Assembly: GCF_000184945.1 (NCBI RefSeq)
Contig: NZ_GL586311.1
Location: 2,024,598 to 2,088,597, forward strand
Source of the DNA: Segatella buccae ATCC 33574
Lineage (GTDB): Bacteria > Bacteroidota > Bacteroidia > Bacteroidales > Bacteroidaceae
Reading direction: 5' to 3'
Length of the DNA stretch: 64,000 nucleotides
Below the pieces are notes generated by a model. It was given only the letters and a program-made list of their open reading frames with translations, was not told the origin of the DNA and made no database searches. Positions 15,573 to 23,972 of the stretch are shown piece after piece. The translations under genes and the position numbers were made by a program. Numbering within the stretch: position 1 is the stretch's first letter; each line of letters opens with the position of its first letter.

Positions 15573-18371
15573 ATGAAAACAATTCAGGAGCTGGTTAAAG
15601 AGCGAATCCTTATCCTTGACGGAGCGATGGGAACGATGATCCAAAACTATCATCTGACAGAAGAAGATTTTAGGGGAGAGTTGTTCAGACGGCAGCCGGG
15701 GGTGATGAAGGGAAACAATGACATGCTCAATATAACCCGGCCGGATGTGGTGAAAGACATATTTCGCCAATACATTGAGGCCGGCGCTGACATCATCACT
15801 ACCAACACGTTCTCCTCCCAGCGCATCTCGCAAGCCGATTATCTGCTTGAAGATTATGTAGGGGAAATGGCCCTGCAAGGGGCAAGGATTGCCCGTGAAG
15901 TGGCAGACGAGTATGCTTCCGAAAAGCATCCTTGTTTCGTGGCCGGTTCGGTGGGCCCCACCAACAAGACTTGTTCCATGTCTCCCGATGTCAGTAATCC
16001 GGCAGCACGCAATCTTACCTACGACCAACTGTTTGATGCCTATTGTGAGCAGATAGACGGATTGGTGGAAGGCGGTGTAGACGTGATTCTCATTGAAACG
16101 ATTTTCGACACCCTCAATGCCAAAGTGGCTATAGATGCCGCTCTGACCATCATGGCGAGAAGAGAGGTGGAATTGCCTATCATGCTCAGTCTCACCATTG
16201 CCGATCTGGCCGGTCGTACATTGAGTGGCCAGACTATCGAAGCCTTTCTGGCAAGCGTTTCAAGCTACCCGATCTTTTCTGTAGGGCTGAATTGCTCTTT
16301 CGGAGCTCCTCAGATGAAGCCTTTTCTCGAGCAAATGGCAAAGGTGGCCCCTTATTATGTGAGTGTCTATCCCAATGCGGGCATTCCCAACGAGTTGGGG
16401 CTTTATGACGAGACGGCCGGGACAATGGCTCCGCAGATTGGTGATTTTGTCAACGAAGGGCTGGTCAACTTTGTCGGGGGCTGTTGTGGGACGACTCCCG
16501 AGTTTATTGCAGCCTATCGCCCTTTTGTAGAAGGGAAAACGCCCCGCCGTGTGCCGTCTCCCACAAGGCGGATGTGCTTGTCCGGACTGGATGTGTTGGT
16601 TCCATTAGACAATATTCCCGGGGAAGACGAACAAGCCGCAATCAGTGGTTTCACGAATATAGGGGAACGGTGTAATGTGGCTGGCAGTAGGAAGTTTTTG
16701 AGACTGATTAAAGAAAAACAATATGAGGAGGCCGTGGCCATAGCACGCAAACAAGTGGACGATGGGGCGCTCATTCTCGACATCAATATGGATGACGGGC
16801 TACTTGATGCCAAGGCCGAGATGGTGAATTTCCTCAACATGATAGCTTCCGATCCCGATATAGCACGTGTCCCTGTGATGATAGACTCCTCCAAATGGGA
16901 AGTTATTGTAGCCGGTCTGAAGTGCGTGCAGGGAAAGTCTATTGTAAATTCGATATCCCTCAAAGAGGGCGAAGAACAGTTTTTGGCCCATGCCCGCGAC
17001 ATTAAACGCTATGGGGCCGCCTGCGTGGTCATGTGTTTTGACGAGCAGGGGCAGGCAACAACCTTTGACCGACGAATAGAGATAGCACAACGGGCATACG
17101 ATTTGTTGACCCGAAAAGTCGGCATACAGCCACAAGACATCATTTTCGATCCCAATGTATTGGCCATTGCCACAGGGATGGAAGAGCACGATGATTATGC
17201 AATGGATTTTATTCGTGCCACCCGGTGGATTAAAGAACATCTTCCCGGTGCTCATGTGAGTGGCGGGGTGAGTAATTTGTCGTTTTCTTTTCGGGGCAAC
17301 AATTATATTCGTGAGGCCATGCACGCCGTCTTTCTCTATCATGCGATAAGCAACGGGATGGATTTCGGTATTGTAAATCCTTCGGCGAAAATTACTTATG
17401 CCGATATACCACAAGCGGAACTTGAGGTGATGGAAGACGTTGTTCTTAATCGCCGCCGTGGTGCAGGTGAGGACCTGATAGCCCTCGCCCAAAGGATATT
17501 GGATGTGAAGACTGTTGCCACAGAAGGGCCACAGAAAGGAAGTGACACGTCAGGCACAAACGGCACGCCCGAATGGCGTTCGACCCCATTGGACGAACGA
17601 TTGGAATACGCTCTTCGCAAGGGTGTTGCCGATTTTTTGGAGGAAGACCTCCGGGAAGCCATGGATGAATATTCGAAGGCTGTAGACATTATCGAAGGTC
17701 CCTTGATGCATGGTATGAATGTTGTCGGTGAACTTTTCGGTGCCGGCAAAATGTTTCTTCCCCAAGTGGTGAAGACGGCCCGAACGATGAAGCGTGCGGT
17801 GGCCATCCTCCAACCGGCCATTGAGGCTGAGCGTAGGGAGGGAGCAACAAAGGCCGGTAAGGTGCTTTTGGCTACGGTAAAGGGAGATGTACACGATATT
17901 GGGAAAAACATTGTTTCTGTAGTCATGTCGTGTAACAATTATGAGGTGATAGACATGGGAGTCATGGTGCCGGCCGACCAAATCGTGAAAAAGGCTGTCG
18001 CCGAACACGTGGATATTATCGGATTGAGCGGTCTGGTGACGCCGAGTTTGGACGAAATGGTCAATGTTGCTACCGAACTTCACAAGGCGGGGCTGCATGT
18101 TCCGATCATGATAGGTGGGGCGACTACCTCCAAACTGCATGTGGCCTTGAAAATAGCACCGGTATATTCCGGTCCTGTCATTTGGATGAAGGATGCCAGC
18201 CAGAATCCAATAGTGGCATCCAAATTGTTGAATAAGACCGAAAAGAAGTCTTTTGCGCAAAAGCTCAATGCCGACTACGAGAAATTGCGAGAGGGCTATC
18301 ATCAAGAACAAGACAAGTTGGCATCTATAGAAGATGCACGCAAGAATAAGTTGAATTTATTTGATAGTTAG
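15573..18371 (+). CDS. metH: Cobalamin-dependent methionine synthase lacking the activation domain
   Basis: Transfers a methyl group from methyltetrahydrofolate via cobalamin to homocysteine. Domains in order: homocysteine/zinc domain (DGAMGTM at the start; zinc Cys in NCSFGA and GGCCGTT), pterin-binding domain from about 345 ([12 protein letters not shown]), cobalamin cap from about 650, and the B12 domain with the lower-ligand His in GDVHDIG (H774). It ends at 932 residues with a short charged tail. The full-length E. coli enzyme is about 1227 residues; the missing part is the C-terminal AdoMet-binding reactivation domain. The stop is clean and the next gene begins at the following base, so this is not a frameshift within the window. 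Confidence 0.93.
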   Translation: MKTIQELVKERILILDGAMGTMIQNYHLTEEDFRGELFRRQPGVMKGNNDMLNITRPDVVKDIFRQYIEAGADIITTNTFSSQRISQADYLLEDYVGEMALQGARIAREVADEYASEKHPCFVAGSVGPTNKTCSMSPDVSNPAARNLTYDQLFDAYCEQIDGLVEGGVDVILIETIFDTLNAKVAIDAALTIMARREVELPIMLSLTIADLAGRTLSGQTIEAFLASVSSYPIFSVGLNCSFGAPQMKPFLEQMAKVAPYYVSVYPNAGIPNELGLYDETAGTMAPQIGDFVNEGLVNFVGGCCGTTPEFIAAYRPFVEGKTPRRVPSPTRRMCLSGLDVLVPLDNIPGEDEQAAISGFTNIGERCNVAGSRKFLRLIKEKQYEEAVAIARKQVDDGALILDINMDDGLLDAKAEMVNFLNMIASDPDIARVPVMIDSSKWEVIVAGLKCVQGKSIVNSISLKEGEEQFLAHARDIKRYGAACVVMCFDEQGQATTFDRRIEIAQRAYDLLTRKVGIQPQDIIFDPNVLAIATGMEEHDDYAMDFIRATRWIKEHLPGAHVSGGVSNLSFSFRGNNYIREAMHAVFLYHAISNGMDFGIVNPSAKITYADIPQAELEVMEDVVLNRRRGAGEDLIALAQRILDVKTVATEGPQKGSDTSGTNGTPEWRSTPLDERLEYALRKGVADFLEEDLREAMDEYSKAVDIIEGPLMHGMNVVGELFGAGKMFLPQVVKTARTMKRAVAILQPAIEAERREGATKAGKVLLATVKGDVHDIGKNIVSVVMSCNNYEVIDMGVMVPADQIVKKAVAEHVDIIGLSGLVTPSLDEMVNVATELHKAGLHVPIMIGGATTSKLHVALKIAPVYSGPVIWMKDASQNPIVASKLLNKTEKKSFAQKLNADYEKLREGYHQEQDKLASIEDARKNKLNLFDS

Positions 18372-18998
18372 ATGATTAGGAATATCATTTTCGATTTGGG
18401 AGGTGTGATTTTGACGCTTGAAGAGACGCAAGCCGTCAAACGGTTTGAAGCACTCGGTTTGAAGGATGCCGGTCAACGGCTTGATCCCTATGAACAAACA
18501 GGAATATTCGGAGATTTGGAAGAAGGCAAGATAGATGCCGAAGGGTTTAGAAAAGAATTGAGCCTGCTTGTTGGGCATGAGGTTTCTCATGAAGAGTGCG
18601 CCGATGCCTGGCAGGGCTATATTAAGGAGATACCTGAAAGAAACCTTGAAACTTTATTGAAACTCCGCCAAGAAGGGTATAGACTTATCCTTTTGTCAAA
18701 TACCAATCCGTTTATGATGGAATTTGTTGAGAGTGATCGGTTCGACGGAAAAGGGCATCCTTTAGCCTATTATTTTGATGCAGAGTATAAAAGCTTTGAG
18801 GTGAAGTTGATGAAGCCTGATGAACATTTCTACCGATATGTGCTCTCAAGGGAAAAAATCCTTCCCGAAGAGACGCTCTATGTGGATGACGGCCCCCGCA
18901 ATGTAGCGGCGGCAAGTGAACTTGGTCTTCGCACTCTCTGCCCCAAAAACGGTGAAGACTGGACGGGCAGGATTTATGATTGTCTTCAGGCCAAGTAG
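18372..18998 (+). CDS. HAD-superfamily phosphatase (YihX-like subfamily IA)
   Basis: 208 residues with all HAD motifs: nucleophile in IFDLGGVIL (D9), Thr/Ser motif LLSNTN, Lys in LMKPDEHFY, and VDDGPRN. The nucleophile loop reads DLGGV, lacking the second Asp of the classical DxDxT, as in YihX-type sugar-phosphate phosphatases. The ATG starts at the base right after the metH stop, so the two are co-translated. The substrate is unknown. Confidence 0.85.
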   Translation: MIRNIIFDLGGVILTLEETQAVKRFEALGLKDAGQRLDPYEQTGIFGDLEEGKIDAEGFRKELSLLVGHEVSHEECADAWQGYIKEIPERNLETLLKLRQEGYRLILLSNTNPFMMEFVESDRFDGKGHPLAYYFDAEYKSFEVKLMKPDEHFYRYVLSREKILPEETLYVDDGPRNVAAASELGLRTLCPKNGEDWTGRIYDCLQAK

Positions 18999-19079
18999 GG
19001 CGGTCGATATATTTACCGGCAACTTATAGATATTCCGGACGACACAATAATGGTTGAACATATTAAAGAACAGAGAATT

Positions 19080-19490
19080 ATGAAAAGATGTTTATTACTC
19101 TTGTCTATCATAACTTTGATGGTTGTGTCAGCATCGGCACAAAGGTTTTCATACGATGTCATTGCTTCTGTCTCGTTTGATGCGCAAACCCAGCAGTATG
19201 GCAAAATACAACCCCTGAACATGAGAATCGTAAAAGATGGCAATACGGCAATTTTCATTGGGGCCGATCGCTACGATTTGCTTCAGGTGAATGCCGAAGT
19301 AGATGAGGAGAAAACGAAATATATCGAATATACGGCCATCAATGGCAACAATGAGGAGTTTACCATTAAAGTGGTGCATGACGGAAATGCCGAGCATCCG
19401 GTGATGCGTGATTTTGTGCTTCTCATCAACAATAGCCATATTTATGACTGGACTTATTATTATACCAATGCTCCCGTGAAGGCTGAATAA
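19080..19490 (+). CDS. Small secreted protein of unknown function
   Basis: 136 residues from the ATG at 19080 (MKRCLLLLS). I prefer it over the ATG at 19050 because the signal peptide then starts at the N-terminus and ends at VSASAQ. The mature part, about 115 residues, is rich in alternating polar and aliphatic residues, suggesting a small beta protein (HIYDWTYYYTN near the end). I do not recognise a family. It sits between the HAD gene and map, and the latter has its own promoter. Confidence 0.6.
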   Translation: MKRCLLLLSIITLMVVSASAQRFSYDVIASVSFDAQTQQYGKIQPLNMRIVKDGNTAIFIGADRYDLLQVNAEVDEEKTKYIEYTAINGNNEEFTIKVVHDGNAEHPVMRDFVLLINNSHIYDWTYYYTNAPVKAE

Positions 19491-19548
19491 TATCTGATAT
19501 ATAGATGCATTTTCAAGACTTTTATGCCCGTTTCTTGGTATTTTGCAG

Positions 19549-19556
19549 TAACTTTG
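19549..19556 (+). promoter_or_regulatory. -7 box for map-tsaD-pncC
   Basis: TAACTTTG lies 23 bp upstream of the first map ATG. It follows a stretch without a gene after the small secreted protein. Confidence 0.6.
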
Positions 19557-19579
19557 CGGGCGTTATATACAAATAGTCA

Positions 19580-20446
19580 ATGATGTTTAACAAAAAGAAA
19601 AGATGGCATTGCCTTCCCGGACAACCTCTTACGGAGCTGGACAAGAAGGTGATGTATTGGGAAAGCAAAGGCAAGGAGGTGCCTACACGCCAGCTCATTA
19701 AAACGCCGGAACAGATAGAGGGCATCCGCCGGAGCGGAGTCGTCAACACAGGTTGTCTTGATGAAGTGGCCCGCCAGATACACGTAGGTATGAACACTCA
19801 GGAGATAGATGATATCTGTATGCAATATTGCAAGGAACATCATGCCATTCCGGCATGTCTCAACTATGAGGGGTATCCGAAGAGCGTTTGTACGAGTATC
19901 AATGAGGTGGTGTGCCATGGCATTCCCAAGAAAGAAGATGTTTTACAGGAAGGCGATATTGTAAACGTGGACATGACTACAATCCTTGACGGATATTATG
20001 CCGATGCCAGCCGGATGTTTATTGTAGGAGGGAAAACCACTCCCGAGAAAGAACAGTTGGTGAGGGTAGCCAAGGAATGTTTGGAAATAGGCATGGAGGC
20101 AGCACAGCCTTACTCGTTTGTGGGTGATATCGGTCATGCCATTGAAAAGCATGCAAAGAAATATGGTTATGGCATTGTGCGCGACCTCTGCGGTCATGGC
20201 GTGGGGCTTGATTTTCACGAAGAACCGGATGTGACCCATTACGGTCGCAAGGGTACAGGCATGCTTTTGGTTCCCGGTATGGTGTTTACCATTGAGCCGA
20301 TGGTTAACATGGGTACATGGCGTGTGTTTATCGATGCTGATGACCCATTTGGCTGGGAAGTGATCACTGAAGACGAAAAGCCTTCTGCACAATGGGAGCA
20401 TACGCTCGTAATGACTGAACATGGGGTGGAAGTGCTTACGTATTAA
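19580..20446 (+). CDS. map: Type I methionine aminopeptidase
   Basis: Removes the initiator Met from nascent proteins. The five metal ligands can be placed: Asp in NVDMTT and DGYYADAS, His in GHGVGLDFHE, Glu in FTIEPM and Glu in WEHTLVMTE. The protein is 288 residues, longer than E. coli Map (264) because of an N-terminal extension of about 40 residues (KKKRWHCLPGQPLTELDKK). Two ATGs are adjacent (19580, 19583). It is followed by tsaD after 52 bp. Confidence 0.96.
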   Translation: MMFNKKKRWHCLPGQPLTELDKKVMYWESKGKEVPTRQLIKTPEQIEGIRRSGVVNTGCLDEVARQIHVGMNTQEIDDICMQYCKEHHAIPACLNYEGYPKSVCTSINEVVCHGIPKKEDVLQEGDIVNVDMTTILDGYYADASRMFIVGGKTTPEKEQLVRVAKECLEIGMEAAQPYSFVGDIGHAIEKHAKKYGYGIVRDLCGHGVGLDFHEEPDVTHYGRKGTGMLLVPGMVFTIEPMVNMGTWRVFIDADDPFGWEVITEDEKPSAQWEHTLVMTEHGVEVLTY

Positions 20447-20498
20447 TGCCAAGATAAAGAAGACTTTTCTGTAGATAACATAAATTAGACAGGCTGTC

Positions 20499-21527
20499 AT
20501 GGACAATGATATATATATATTAGGTATTGAGAGCAGTTGCGACGACACATCGGCCGCGGTGCTGAAGAATGGTGTCTTGTTGAGTAACATTACAGCCTCT
20601 CAAGACGTTCATCGCGCTTATGGCGGGGTTGTGCCCGAATTGGCTTCGAGAGCGCATCAGCAAAATGTTTTGCCCGTTGTGGATCAGGCTATCCGGAGGG
20701 CCGGCATCTCTAAGAACCAGTTGTCGGCCATCGCATTTACCCGGGGGCCCGGACTCATGGGGTCGCTGTTGGTAGGTGTCAGTTTTGCTAAAGGTTTGGC
20801 TTGTTCACTCGGCATTCCACTGATAGATGTCAACCACTTGCAGGGGCATGTTATGGCGCATTTTATTAAAGACGCGGATGGTGACAACCATATACCTCCT
20901 TTTCCTTTTATTTGTCTGTTGGTCAGTGGTGGCAATTCCCAAATTGTCAAGGTCAACGCCTACAATGATATAGAAGTGTTGGGGCAGACCATCGACGATG
21001 CTGCCGGTGAGGCTATTGACAAATGCTCAAAAGTGATGGGTTTGGGCTATCCCGGTGGCCCCATCATCGACAAATTGGCACGGCAGGGAAATCCCCATGC
21101 TTATAAGTTCTCGGAACCGAATATTCCCGGTATGGACTATTCTTTCTCCGGACTCAAAACCTCTTTCCTTTACAACCTTCAAAAATGGGTAAAAGAAGAA
21201 CCTGAATTTATCGAACAGCATAAAGAAGATTTGGCTGCCAGCCTCGAGTTTACCATTGTCGACATATTGATGAAGAAACTTCGATTGGCTGTCAAACAGA
21301 CTAATATAAAGCATGTGGCGGTAGCAGGCGGTGTATCTGCAAACAATGGTTTGCGAAATGCTTTCCGTGAACATGCTGAAAAATACGGATGGACGATTTA
21401 CATTCCTAAATTCAGCTACACTACAGACAATGCAGCTATGATTGGTTGTGTGGGAACCTTTAAGTATAAAGACAAGGACTTTGCTACGATCGACATGCCT
21501 ACTTTCTCAAAAGTAACTTTCATGTAA
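20499..21527 (+). CDS. tsaD: tRNA N6-adenosine threonylcarbamoyltransferase
   Basis: Transfers the threonylcarbamoyl group to A37 of ANN-decoding tRNAs. The 342 residues are the family's normal length. Signature features are ESSCDDTSAA at the N-terminus, the metal motif HLQGHVMAH, and the ASKHA phosphate loops VSGGNSQ and VAGGVSANNGLR. Partner genes tsaB, tsaC and tsaE are not in the window. It is in a run with map and pncC. Confidence 0.96.
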   Translation: MDNDIYILGIESSCDDTSAAVLKNGVLLSNITASQDVHRAYGGVVPELASRAHQQNVLPVVDQAIRRAGISKNQLSAIAFTRGPGLMGSLLVGVSFAKGLACSLGIPLIDVNHLQGHVMAHFIKDADGDNHIPPFPFICLLVSGGNSQIVKVNAYNDIEVLGQTIDDAAGEAIDKCSKVMGLGYPGGPIIDKLARQGNPHAYKFSEPNIPGMDYSFSGLKTSFLYNLQKWVKEEPEFIEQHKEDLAASLEFTIVDILMKKLRLAVKQTNIKHVAVAGGVSANNGLRNAFREHAEKYGWTIYIPKFSYTTDNAAMIGCVGTFKYKDKDFATIDMPTFSKVTFM

Positions 21528-21558
21528 GCTAATTTTAACCTCAAAAGATATATTCAAC

Positions 21559-22065
21559 GTGGATTTAGAGACAAAAATACTTAGTAAGAGCATACAAGAA
21601 CTCTTATATAACAGTGATAAGAAGATTGGTACGGCTGAAAGCTGTACGGGTGGTCGCTTGGCTGAAGCCCTCATTGCCGTACCCGGTTCGAGTAATTATT
21701 TCAATGGAAGCATCATTGCGTATACCAATGAAGTGAAAGAAAACCTGCTTGGAGTAGACCACCAAGTGCTTGAAGAACAGACGGCTGTCAGTGAGGAGGT
21801 TGCCCGCCAAATGGTGCTTGGAGCAATTAAGACTCTTCGTGTGGACTTTGCCGTGGCAGTGACCGGTGTGGCAGGACCTGCCGGAGGAACGCCTGAGAAT
21901 CCGGTAGGGACGATTTGGATTGGATATGGCTGCAATACAGATGTGCGAACATGGAAACTCTCCGAAGATTTTGGGCGTGACATCAATCTTTCCATCGCTA
22001 CAAGTAAGGCTCTCCAACTGATGGTCGAATTTCTCAAAGAGCATGAGCCCGATTTGAAGAAATAA
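21559..22065 (+). CDS. pncC: Nicotinamide-nucleotide amidase / CinA C-terminal domain protein
   Basis: 168 residues comprising only the CinA C-terminal domain, with GTAESCTGGRLAEAL near residues 23-37 and VTGVAGPAGG near 105. Stand-alone members deamidate NMN to nicotinate mononucleotide in the NAD salvage cycle. The start is GTG (21559); no in-frame ATG precedes the conserved core. It lies 31 bp after tsaD and ends the map operon. Confidence 0.88.
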   Translation: MDLETKILSKSIQELLYNSDKKIGTAESCTGGRLAEALIAVPGSSNYFNGSIIAYTNEVKENLLGVDHQVLEEQTAVSEEVARQMVLGAIKTLRVDFAVAVTGVAGPAGGTPENPVGTIWIGYGCNTDVRTWKLSEDFGRDINLSIATSKALQLMVEFLKEHEPDLKK

Positions 22066-22190
22066 TCAATAAATGTCTCAAAGAGAGATATTTATGGACT
22101 ACTGTGCATGAGAGTACAATTATAAGTTGAAAAAATCCTTAAAATAAAACTTTCTTTTTAGAATAATTTTGTTATTCGCAAAAAAGTTTG

Positions 22191-22198
22191 TAATTTTG
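22191..22198 (+). promoter_or_regulatory. -7 box for rpmB-rpmG
   Basis: TAATTTTG lies 52 bp upstream of rpmB, leaving an untranslated leader of roughly 45 nt. Confidence 0.6.
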
Positions 22199-22250
22199 CA
22201 CCCTGTTTGGAATAGGTATCAATTAACGAATTAGAAAATTTTAGATAGCA

Positions 22251-22535
22251 ATGTCGAAAGTTTGTCAGATCACAGGAAAGAAGGCACAAATAGGTTGTAA
22301 TGTGTCTCACTCAAAGCACCGCACAAAGAGAAGCTTTGATGTAAACCTTTTCAGCAAGAAGTTCTTCTGGGTGGAAGAAAACTGCTGGATTACCCTTAAG
22401 ATCAGTGCTGCTGGTCTTCGTCTTATTAATAAAATCGGTCTTGACGCTGCTATTAAGCAGGCTGTTGCCAAGGGATACCTGAGTGAAATCAAGGTTATAG
22501 CCGAAGCTAACAGTGCTAAAGTGGCAGAGGCATAA
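22251..22535 (+). CDS. rpmB: 50S ribosomal protein bL28
   Basis: 94 residues with the bL28 pattern: [11 protein letters not shown], the HSKHRTKR segment and [12 protein letters not shown]. It has a C-terminal extension (about 15 residues past the core) as is usual in Bacteroidetes. First gene of a three-gene unit with rpmG (20 bp gap) and a DUF4295 gene. Confidence 0.96.
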   Translation: MSKVCQITGKKAQIGCNVSHSKHRTKRSFDVNLFSKKFFWVEENCWITLKISAAGLRLINKIGLDAAIKQAVAKGYLSEIKVIAEANSAKVAEA

Positions 22536-22555
22536 ACTATAAAGAAGCAAATATC

Positions 22556-22744
22556 ATGGCAAAGAAAGCAAAAGGCAATAGGGTACAGGTTATACTCGAA
22601 TGCACGGAAATGAAGAATAGTGGACTGCCGGGAACAAGCCGTTACGTGACAACTAAGAATCGTAAGAACACTCCTGAGCGTCTTGAGTTGATGAAATATA
22701 ATCCCATCTTGAAGAAGATGACTCTTCACAAGGAGATTAAGTAA
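22556..22744 (+). CDS. rpmG: 50S ribosomal protein bL33
   Basis: 62 residues. Conserved bL33 features are [28 protein letters not shown] and the C-terminal HKEIK. The paired Cys of zinc-binding bL33 paralogues are not present (a single Cys at residue 16), so this is the zinc-independent form. Confidence 0.95.
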   Translation: MAKKAKGNRVQVILECTEMKNSGLPGTSRYVTTKNRKNTPERLELMKYNPILKKMTLHKEIK

Positions 22745-22783
22745 GCGAAGTGTAGAACAGACTTTTAATTATAATTAAGCGTT

Positions 22784-22942
22784 ATGGCAAAGAAAGCGGT
22801 CGCTACCCTCCACGAAGGTTCAACGGATGGTCGCGCTTATACAAAGGTGATTAAAATGGTTAAGAGCCCTAAGACCGGTGCTTATATTTTTGATGAGCAG
22901 ATGGTTCCCAATGAGGCTGTTAAAGATTTCTTTAAGGACTAA
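22784..22942 (+). CDS. DUF4295 small protein
   Basis: A 52-residue protein (starts MAKKAVATLHEGSTDG, ends VKDFFKD) matching the Bacteroidetes-specific DUF4295 family, which follows bL28 and bL33 in this phylum. It is basic at the N-terminus and shares the KSPKTGAYIFDE core. A ribosome-associated role is suggested only by the constant location. It is too short for most ORF cut-offs but has a clean ATG, a stop and a terminator 24 bp later. Confidence 0.88.
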   Translation: MAKKAVATLHEGSTDGRAYTKVIKMVKSPKTGAYIFDEQMVPNEAVKDFFKD

Positions 22943-22965
22943 GTCTCCTTAGATATATAATATAA

Positions 22966-22996
22966 AAAGGTCGTATCCGGCATGGATGCGACCTTT
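22966..22996 (+). terminator. Terminator of rpmB-rpmG-DUF4295
   Basis: A 13-bp stem (22966-22978 with 22984-22996, one G-T pair) with a 5-nt loop. It begins 24 bp after the DUF4295 stop and has only a short T-run. Confidence 0.75.
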
Positions 22997-23153
22997 ATCA
23001 TTCTAAATGATAGAGAAGTAACTTATGATTAAGATGTATGTAATGGGGATTTGTGAACAGGTGCTATTTGGTGGGACAATATAATTAAATATTAATTGAG
23101 GTCTAAGCGGTCAAAGTGGGCATCGCCGGGTTATTAAGGTAGAGATTGTATTG

Positions 23154-23972
23154 TCATTCTTCACCAAATATGAAACGTAAATAAGTGCGGTCGTCAAAAC
23201 CATGATAACCGGGCTTAATACCCTTTGTGGCCAAAAAGTGCTTGATGTTCTGAGGGTCGGAAGTAGCTTGCTTTTGTATGGCCTGCTCGGAAGCTCCCAA
23301 TGTGGATTTTAGAAAAGGATAGCCATCAGAAGCCAACACAATTTGGAAAGGGAAAGTAGTTGCCCATTCTCTAAGCTTGATGATTGCAACTCCTGCATAA
23401 TAGATGGGGAAACCGTCTATCACGGTGTAGTTTTTGTTCTGCCCTTCATGCATGGCTGTAATGAGATCGTGTTCTATACATCTTCGGGCTTCGTCAGGAC
23501 GCATCCCGCCAATGATTAGCCGGGCACGCTTGCGGGCGATGGTTGCTTCGTGTGGTTTTGGGTTCTCAAACAGCTGCCCGTTTATCATGCATTGGCAATC
23601 GCCGATGAGCCAGACCTCTTGCCGGCATCGTGAAAAAACTACCACACTGGCAGTAGGACGCAGTTCCGGATGTATGGTGAGGGCATCTATATCCACATTC
23701 CGAACTAAATATTCCTGCTGAAAATGCTCCGTCAATCCCTCGCACAGTTCTTTGCAGGAAAGATGAGGGGCCGATGAGTCTACGGATTGCAGATAATCAC
23801 GAATCAAGATGGCGGCAAGCTGACCGTTGGTGATATCGGGTTGCACCCTGTACTTGGTTTTACTCGTACTGCCGTCCACTACAGCCAAGAAGTTATTTGT
23901 CTTTACGATAGCGTCCTCGTTGTGTGCCGGCAGCCCTTTGGCCATTGTGCTTTCTTCTATTATGGTTATCAT
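23154..23972 (-). CDS. PP2C-like phosphatase-fold protein
   Basis: 272 residues with features of the PPM/PP2C fold: KGLPAHNEDAIV (12-23) then FLAVVDGST (28-36), corresponding to the NED and DG metal motifs, and DDRTYLRF near the C-terminus, where PP2Cs have DN/DD. The central region LIGDCQCMINGQ resembles the family's GDS strand. It could dephosphorylate proteins or be a catalytic relic; I do not recognise a named family. The gene overlaps the 3' end of the YgiQ gene by 80 bp in another frame. A later start at 23945 would still overlap and would remove the first strand. Confidence 0.6.
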   Translation of the reverse strand: MITIIEESTMAKGLPAHNEDAIVKTNNFLAVVDGSTSKTKYRVQPDITNGQLAAILIRDYLQSVDSSAPHLSCKELCEGLTEHFQQEYLVRNVDIDALTIHPELRPTASVVVFSRCRQEVWLIGDCQCMINGQLFENPKPHEATIARKRARLIIGGMRPDEARRCIEHDLITAMHEGQNKNYTVIDGFPIYYAGVAIIKLREWATTFPFQIVLASDGYPFLKSTLGASEQAIQKQATSDPQNIKHFLATKGIKPGYHGFDDRTYLRFIFGEE

